Positions 58,654 through 64,000 of a stretch of DNA of 64,000 nucleotides are shown here, in pieces. A model generated the notes under the pieces. The model did not search any database. It saw nothing but the letters and a program-made list of their open reading frames with translations, and was not told the origin of the DNA. Each line of letters starts with the position of its first letter. The stretch's first letter is position 1. This stretch comes from Narthecium ossifragum (taxonomy: Eukaryota; Streptophyta; Magnoliopsida; Dioscoreales; Nartheciaceae). Both the position numbers and the translations under genes were made by a program. Where the stretch lies: the NCBI GenBank assembly GCA_963920575.1, contig OY986972.1, positions 5,721,115 through 5,785,114 of the forward strand, in the 5' to 3' direction.

Positions 58654-60609
58654 CTAATCTTCTTCTCTCAACAACTGTTCATAACGTATAACGCTAGTCT
58701 GCAGTTGAAATAGGTCAATAAAATCCCTATCTTGGAACTTATTCTTAAGTTCAAATGCTAATCCACTTTGAGCGATTTTTACAAATTCCCTTTCAGGCAA
58801 GGGAATAAAGCACATACTTCTCGCTCTTTTAAATCTTTGTAAGAATGATTCAACATTCTCATCTGGCCGTTGTCTAAGTTGAGCTAAATCGGCCATTGTT
58901 ATTTCTGGTTCTGATTTATAAAATTGAGAATGGAACACATGTTTCATTTGCTGCCAATTTTGAATAGAATTGGGCGATAGCTTAATGAACCATGAATAAG
59001 CTACCCCGGATAAAGAGTTAGGGAATAGCCTAAGTTTAACAAAATCACTCACGTCTTCACATTGCATGGAGAACTTCCCTATGTGTTCAATGGTCGATAT
59101 CTCATCTACCCCAGAGAATATAGTAAATTCTGGAACCTTATAGTTCCTAGGAAGTGGGTGTATTTGGTCAACCCAATCAGGATAAGGCTTCCTATAAGTT
59201 GGACGAGTAGCTGGTCGTCCTAAACCTATTTGCTCTTGTAGAATCTCAGCAACTTGTTCACGTATAGCATCGGCCTGATTGTAAAGAGGGTTGTTGTACA
59301 CTTGGTCATACTGCTCGTTTGGTGGTCGAGCATAATACAAAGGCGCCTCATATGGTCGATAGTTATTCTGATAAGGGATATCACCCATGCGCTGACCATC
59401 GGCCATTCTCTGATTATAAAAGTTATTTCCTGCTGGCCGATTAACTTGGCCACCTAGTTGCCCATAGTTATTCTGTGGAAACCCTTGGCCTTGAGCATCC
59501 AAGTTATTATTTTGGCCGATATTTTGGCCATTGTTTGGGAAAACAACGTTTTGGCCATTGTTTGGGAAAATAACGTTTTGGCCATTGTTTGGGTAAACAA
59601 GGTTTGAGCCATCGTTTGGGTAAACAAGGTTTTGGCCATTGTTTGGGTAAACAAGGTTTTGGCCATTGTTTGGGTAAACAAGGTTTTGACCATTAGGAGA
59701 AATGTTCTGAGGAATGTTTTGAGGAATGTTTTGAAGAATGTTCTCGCCCATAACCAAAGGCATCCCACCTACTGGTATACCCTGACCTAAAGGAACTCCA
59801 TTATTTGGGGCTCCCTGTGCCGGAGGCACAACACCACCTTGCATCCCTTGAAGAGGAGGGACACCATTATTTGGTATTCCTCCAGGAGTTAACACCTCAT
59901 TATTATGGGGTATTTGCGCTGGCGATGGAAACAACCCAGATGTTTGACCGATTAAATTGGGTCTTTGATTGTTGTCATTGTTCATCGATGGCCGATGATG
60001 GGTTGTACTAGTTTGGCCAACTTGACTATTTTGGCCGATACGGTTTTGGTTATGCATTGGATTTTGTAAAAGAACAAAACCGTTATTACCACCAGGTCCC
60101 ATGACCCTATTGGGCAGAAATGGACGATTGTTTTGGGTGGTGGTTTGGCCGATAGGGATTGCTGACATGGTAGGCCGAGCAACATTTGATCCAGGGTTTA
60201 CCTGAGACAAAGTTGCGTTGATAAAAGTTTGCATGGTATCAATAAAAGGCCTTAAAGCAGTGGCGATATGGCTAGCCATCTGCTGATTGTTAGCATGTAA
60301 AGCTTCATCGACTATATTTTGGGCTGTATTTGACGTTATGTTTCCTGGATCTAGGCCAACTCTGGCCGATGTGTTCCCTCGCTCTACAGAGCGATAAACC
60401 ACCCTATCTCGATATTTTATATGTGGTGGGGGAACAGGTGGAGGAATATGTGGTTGGTCGAAAGGTGGAAAAATAACAGGCTCTTCCTTGACCACAATTG
60501 GACTTTGTTGGTCATCGCCGTGATTGGCGGCGTTTTCACTACCACTATTGGTGTCCAATCCAGTCCTAGTAACGACCATTCCGTCTGGTCCAATTTGACC
60601 GGTTTCCAT
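58654..60609 (-). CDS. Gag polyprotein, capsid part
   Basis: A 651-residue frame starting 39 bp inside the 5' LTR border. The N-terminal two thirds is Asn/Gln/Pro/Gly-rich and includes a run of decapeptide repeats at about residues 303-365. The retrotransposon gag domain (about 500-645) is recognised by LFPNSLSGVAYSWFIKL, NWQQMKHVFHSQFY and ESFLQRFKRARSMC. It ends at an in-frame TAG directly followed by ATG. Confidence 0.9.
   Translation of the reverse strand: METGQIGPDGMVVTRTGLDTNSGSENAANHGDDQQSPIVVKEEPVIFPPFDQPHIPPPVPPPHIKYRDRVVYRSVERGNTSARVGLDPGNITSNTAQNIVDEALHANNQQMASHIATALRPFIDTMQTFINATLSQVNPGSNVARPTMSAIPIGQTTTQNNRPFLPNRVMGPGGNNGFVLLQNPMHNQNRIGQNSQVGQTSTTHHRPSMNNDNNQRPNLIGQTSGLFPSPAQIPHNNEVLTPGGIPNNGVPPLQGMQGGVVPPAQGAPNNGVPLGQGIPVGGMPLVMGENILQNIPQNIPQNISPNGQNLVYPNNGQNLVYPNNGQNLVYPNDGSNLVYPNNGQNVIFPNNGQNVVFPNNGQNIGQNNNLDAQGQGFPQNNYGQLGGQVNRPAGNNFYNQRMADGQRMGDIPYQNNYRPYEAPLYYARPPNEQYDQVYNNPLYNQADAIREQVAEILQEQIGLGRPATRPTYRKPYPDWVDQIHPLPRNYKVPEFTIFSGVDEISTIEHIGKFSMQCEDVSDFVKLRLFPNSLSGVAYSWFIKLSPNSIQNWQQMKHVFHSQFYKSEPEITMADLAQLRQRPDENVESFLQRFKRARSMCFIPLPEREFVKIAQSGLAFELKNKFQDRDFIDLFQLQTSVIRYEQLLREED
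59515..59700 (-). repeat. 30-bp minisatellite in gag
   Basis: About six to seven near-perfect 30-bp units, one of them written GGCCATTGTTTGGG-TAAACAAGGTTTT on the plus strand, encode NGQN(L/V)(V/I)(Y/F)PN decapeptides. The unit is a multiple of three, so the frame stays open. Confidence 0.9.
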
Positions 60610-60623
60610 AAAGACTTGACACA

Positions 60624-60642
60624 GGTCCCACTGGGCGTGCCA
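60624..60642 (-). promoter_or_regulatory. Primer binding site
   Basis: TGGCACGCCCAGTGGGACC on the minus strand, 5 bp inside the 5' LTR, starts with the TGG complementary to a tRNA CCA end. I cannot name the tRNA; it is not the initiator-Met type. Confidence 0.7.
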
Positions 60643-60647
60643 AAAAA

Positions 60648-61885
60648 TGTTAGAGAGGAAATCTGACCGTTGACCGGTAAAATAGTCAAGGTCAAATCCT
60701 ATTCCACACTTAAATATCAGACGATTGTAGTTGAGTTCTACTCTTTCGAATTAACGAACCAGAGATGTCAAGTAATATGGAAATCTAGATTAGACCTAAT
60801 TAAAATAATCTAATAATCAAGATTAACTGAAAATAATCTAAATTAACCTAAGAAAAGCCTTAAATTATCTAAGATTACGGAATTAAATAAAGCATAAAGA
60901 TCAACCTAAATTACTAAATCCAGAAAATGCTTTTAAATCTATTCGATTAACTTAATCTAAGAAAACAGTAACTTATTCTAATAGAAAAACAGTAAAGAAA
61001 GCTTAAAGAACAGAAAGCGTAAAAGAAGACTGATAAAACCTAAATTAATCTTAAAATACTCCTATGATCATAAAGAAAAGAAACAGTAATCAATAAACTA
61101 ATTTAATCTTACCTAGAACTAATTTAACTTAATTAAACTATGAAACAGAAACGAACAGAAAGCAGAAACGGAAAGAAATCCATTAATCTAGAACTATAAA
61201 ACAGAAACAAAAGGAAGAAGCGATTAAAACGACTACATTATCGAGATTATGCTAAGAAAGCAGTAAAAGAAAGTCATTAATCAAACTGAAAGCTTTATTA
61301 ATCAACTTACAGGTACATAAGAAACGAAAGCCATGCTTAAGAGCAGGTTATAGATTGTCGGGGGTGTTTACAGTAGAGAAGAGAAGCTATTTATTCTAAG
61401 GAACTAACTAACTGCTCCCGCCTTGAGGGTTGATGGCGTAAAAGGAGGAGATCGTGTGCGAACTGCTCCATAACAGCTTCTCTCACGTTCGTGTCTGGCT
61501 TGGAGAGTACACGTGGTCGATGCTCGTTCGTTGCATACGTCACGATTACGTTGGCTTACTTATCGTTTCTTGTCCACGTCATACCTGCATGTGTTTTTTA
61601 ACCATATTTGACACACGTGTTAATTGCTTTTGGACGATGACATTAAGTAACATGTCCAATTGTGACTTTTGGGCGATTATCGTCCATAGTCCCTTAAACA
61701 GTGTTGCCATATGGACGATATTGTCCATTTGGTCAATATTCTATCGTCCATTTGGTCGATAGATTCTATCGTTCATTTGGTCGATAGGTTTCATCTGGTC
61801 GATAAGATATAGTTATCGTCCATTTAGACATTACTTTTTGCTTACGTGTCCGTCATTAATGATTTAGCCATTATTTTGGCTAACA
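60648..61885 (-). repeat. 5' LTR of the Ty3/gypsy element
   Basis: Mirror of 47382-48619, TGTTAGCC...CTCTAACA on the minus strand. It drives gag-pol away from NIP7. GATAG target duplication follows at 61886-61890. Confidence 0.95.
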
Positions 61886-61890
61886 GATAG

Positions 61891-62268
61891 CTTTATGATT
61901 GTACTTTTATCATAATTAAGTCTTTTAACAAAACAATAGAGCTTTTGAAATGACCTACGAAGAGTCATGTTTAGTACTCATCACATGACCCTATTTCCTA
62001 TCCGTTATCCGGGCATTACTAGTAAAATTAAGACAAACTAAAACAAAAAAATGTATTAGAAAAAGAAAAACACTTATTGACCACAGCCTTATCGGATCTG
62101 GATTTGTTACTGTTGGATCCAACCCGGATCCGATTTGTTGCCAAGAGTCTCTCCCAGTCCAAAACCCTAAAAACCCTCGCCGTCGCCGGAAACCCTGATA
62201 AAGGACCTCCATCTTTTTCCATTTCGACCCCTCGAAAAACGAGAAACTAAACCGCGAGACCGGAGACG
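61891..62268 (+). promoter_or_regulatory. NIP7 5' region with telo-box
   Basis: AAACCCTAA at 62162-62170, about 100 bp before the ATG, is the telo-box found upstream of many plant ribosomal and ribosome-biogenesis genes. The whole host upstream region left between the retrotransposon and the ATG is only about 380 bp. Confidence 0.55.
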
Positions 62269-62823
62269 ATGCGGCCTCTGGACGAGCAAGAGACCACCCA
62301 AGTGTTCGAGAAGCTGTACAAGTTCACCGGCCCCAACCTCCGCCACATCGTCGACCGGCCGACTCCTGACGACGTCAACGGCCGCCACTGCTTCCGCCTT
62401 CACAAGAACCGCGTCTACTACGCCGGGGAGAACCTGGTCCGCCACGCCACCAACGTCGCCCGCCCCCGCCTCGCCTCCCTCGGCACCTGCCTCGGCAAGC
62501 TTACCAAGTCCGGCGCGTTCCACCTCACCATCCAGTCCCTCGACCTCCTCGCTGCCCACGCCCGCCACAAGGTCTGGCTGAAGCCCACCTCCGAGATGTC
62601 GTTCCTCTATGGCAACCCTGTTCTGAAGAGTGGTTTGGGGAGGATCACGGAGAACACCAAGGCCGGGGACGGGGTGGTTGTTTTCTCGATGTCGGACTTG
62701 CCGCTGGGGTTTGGGATCGCTGCCAGGTCGGCCCAGGACTGTAGGAAGGCCGACACGCAGGCCATCGTGGTGAACCACCAGGCCGACATCGGGGAGTACC
62801 TCCGGATGCACGATGATATCTGA
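62269..62823 (+). CDS. NIP7: 60S ribosome biogenesis protein NIP7 homolog
   Basis: NIP7 acts in the nucleolus in 27S pre-rRNA processing and 60S assembly. The single-exon frame of 184 residues has the family's full length (about 180). It opens [19 protein letters not shown]. It continues with the N-terminal alpha/beta domain ([14 protein letters not shown]) and closes with the PUA-type RNA-binding domain (about residues 95-175: [33 protein letters not shown]). The start matches the family N-terminus, and no ATG lies ahead of it in the leader. Base composition is GC-rich in the first half. The gene is intact; a long antisense frame over it (62167-62811) is a composition artefact. Confidence 0.97.
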   Translation: MRPLDEQETTQVFEKLYKFTGPNLRHIVDRPTPDDVNGRHCFRLHKNRVYYAGENLVRHATNVARPRLASLGTCLGKLTKSGAFHLTIQSLDLLAAHARHKVWLKPTSEMSFLYGNPVLKSGLGRITENTKAGDGVVVFSMSDLPLGFGIAARSAQDCRKADTQAIVVNHQADIGEYLRMHDDI

Positions 62824-64000
62824 GGCTGGAGTTCGAGGTGGTTTCTCTATATTGGCTCGCTATGATTTTTTTCAATCCTATTGCTTTAGTGCTCGCTGTG
62901 TTGTCTTCCTTTATTTTTTTATGCTTTCATTGATATCTTCTGTTTAAAAATTTGTGCTTGGGTTTGAGTTTGTGGTCATTGTTTTGGTTATATGTCATTG
63001 AGCAAGGAGAGGGGTAGCTGTTTGGTACTGGTGGAGCTCAATATAATCTTAATCTTGGATAATGATATGATCCTGCTCTTCTCAACCTTTTGCTTTAATT
63101 ATGCTCAATACATTTAGCTGTAATGTGTTTGCCGGTACTTTAACTGTTCTGCTACCGATGCTTAACAGGTATCGGTTGAGAATTGTAGCTGTGACTATCA
63201 TGAGCTTGATATAACATGTTGGTTTATTAGTTGAATGGTGGCGCTTTTTCTGTGGGAATACTATGAGAGGACTGTTTCCTCAAACCACAATTGAATCGAC
63301 AATGAGAGGGCTGTTTCCCAATGGCACATTTGAACATGGACCGAAGCCATTGCTTTGAAGGCTAATTAGAATTTTAGAATCAGCTTCTCCTAGTAAATTA
63401 TTTGAAGGTGATCTCCTGTACTAGGATTTTAGGATTTATGGAGTTTGAGTTTTGAGTTTCACAGCACCAATGGGGCTACGGTACCTTAGTATAGCCATTC
63501 TACAGCTTGGTTTCTACGTTTGATTTGGCTCAACTATGTATGCATGCAAGCACATTTTACATTGTTTGTGGCCAAGGAGACTTGGTGTTCATCTGTGATC
63601 TTTTTAGTTGCTATTTCTCACTTCAAGTTGTTCTGAAGCTGGCACTTAGCAGATTTCCCACGAAACCATTCACAATATCTCAAGCATGATGTCCATTAGC
63701 TCATTGAAGATATATGAACTCATCCTCGTGTGGAAAATAAGATGAATGTAGATGTTTTTGTTGATTCTTATTCTATCAACTTGCTGAAGTCTCTATTATT
63801 GAGGGTATATGGATCATACCTGCAAACACATTAGAGACATCTACATGGAAAATGCCCTCTTGAATTCGTACTGCATGTCATTTGATAATGGTTGTCATCA
63901 GACTTGATACGACTAGTTAGTAGTTGTGTTATATCCATATGGTATTTAGTTCATTGAGATTACCCCTTTGTTAGAGTTTTGGTGGAGCAATCCACATTTG
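62824..64000. other. NIP7 3'UTR and downstream sequence, no gene recognised
   Basis: AT-rich sequence typical of a plant 3'UTR and spacer. Short frames such as 63507-63689 show no family features. Confidence 0.5.

Larger units (their letters stand above)
47382..61885 (-). mobile_element. Complete Ty3/gypsy LTR retrotransposon, Tat-like, with antisense gene
   Basis: The element is 14.5 kb with two 1238-bp LTRs, a perfect GATAG target duplication, PBS and polypurine tract. On the minus strand it encodes gag, protease, RT, RNase H, a second RNase H and integrase in that order. Integrase after RT defines Ty3/gypsy, and the second RNase H together with a long 3' region points to the Tat/Ogre group. 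I counted about 16 substitutions between the LTRs by eye, so insertion is fairly recent. Coding regions carry two in-frame stops in gag/NC and two frameshifts in pol, so this copy is unlikely to be autonomous. The 3' region of about 4 kb holds an oppositely oriented plant-mobile-domain gene. Confidence 0.95.

Noticed and set aside
58654..58656. Programmed stop readthrough at the gag TAG
   Set aside because: Only one copy is available and a second stop and two frameshifts in the same element show ordinary decay; kept only as a low-interest observation.
62167..62811. 214-codon frame antisense to NIP7
   Set aside because: Shadow frame caused by GC-rich codons of NIP7; no family similarity recognised.
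1..64000. CRISPR arrays, bacterial operons, tRNA and rRNA genes
   Set aside because: None seen; the DNA is clearly plant nuclear and the short direct repeats are TE-derived or minisatellites.

Overview
The window is nuclear DNA from a flowering plant. The genes carry many GT-AG introns, the intergenic and intronic space is full of LTR retrotransposons, LINE and SINE pieces and small TIR elements, and gene content (ZW10, an AGO4-clade Argonaute, GINS PSF1, NIP7) is plant-typical. A non-grass monocot with large TE-filled introns (for example a palm) would fit, but that is a weak inference.

Layout. 1-1840: upstream sequence with short degenerate repeats. 1841-22197 (+): a complete 14-exon ZW10 gene whose introns hold a probable degraded solo LTR, two hAT-like elements, a fold-back MULE-like element with a 10-bp target duplication, a SINE copy, a LINE remnant and an unidentified coding-like fragment. 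23975-29208 (-): a complete 22-exon Argonaute of the AGO4/6 clade (AGO6/AGO16-like), with a probable 5'UTR intron, a TATA box near 30840 and a MULE-like TIR element starting about 60 bp upstream of that TATA box. 31931-32270: a broken flavin monooxygenase fragment. 34421-36612 (-): a complete 6-exon GINS subunit PSF1. The PSF1 promoter, 5'UTR and first coding exon are duplicated as an inverted copy at 41301-42868, and a 5'-truncated LINE abuts the copy. 43251-43700: a truncated NDR1/HIN1-like (LEA_2) fragment. 45065-46640: a solo LTR with a perfect 5-bp target duplication and an internal 199-bp tandem duplication covering its TATA region.

47382-61885 (-): a structurally complete 14.5-kb Ty3/gypsy element of Tat-like type, with 1238-bp LTRs, target duplication GATAG, PBS, polypurine tract, gag, protease, RT, two RNase H domains and integrase. 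All of these are on the minus strand and broken by a few stops and frameshifts. Between pol and the 3' LTR, on the opposite strand, it carries a multi-exon gene for a plant-mobile-domain protein with basic, Ser/Pro-rich and coiled-coil C-terminal parts. 62269-62823 (+): an intact single-exon NIP7 gene with a telo-box in its 5' region.

The host genes are unrelated housekeeping and silencing functions (vesicle tethering, RNA-directed DNA methylation, DNA replication, 60S ribosome biogenesis). The most unusual parts of the window are the antisense gene and a duplicated module of about 90 residues upstream of the protease in the retrotransposon, and the inverted PSF1 promoter duplication. All exon boundaries were placed by eye from GT/AG sites, reading-phase continuity and remembered family sequences; none is backed by transcripts.
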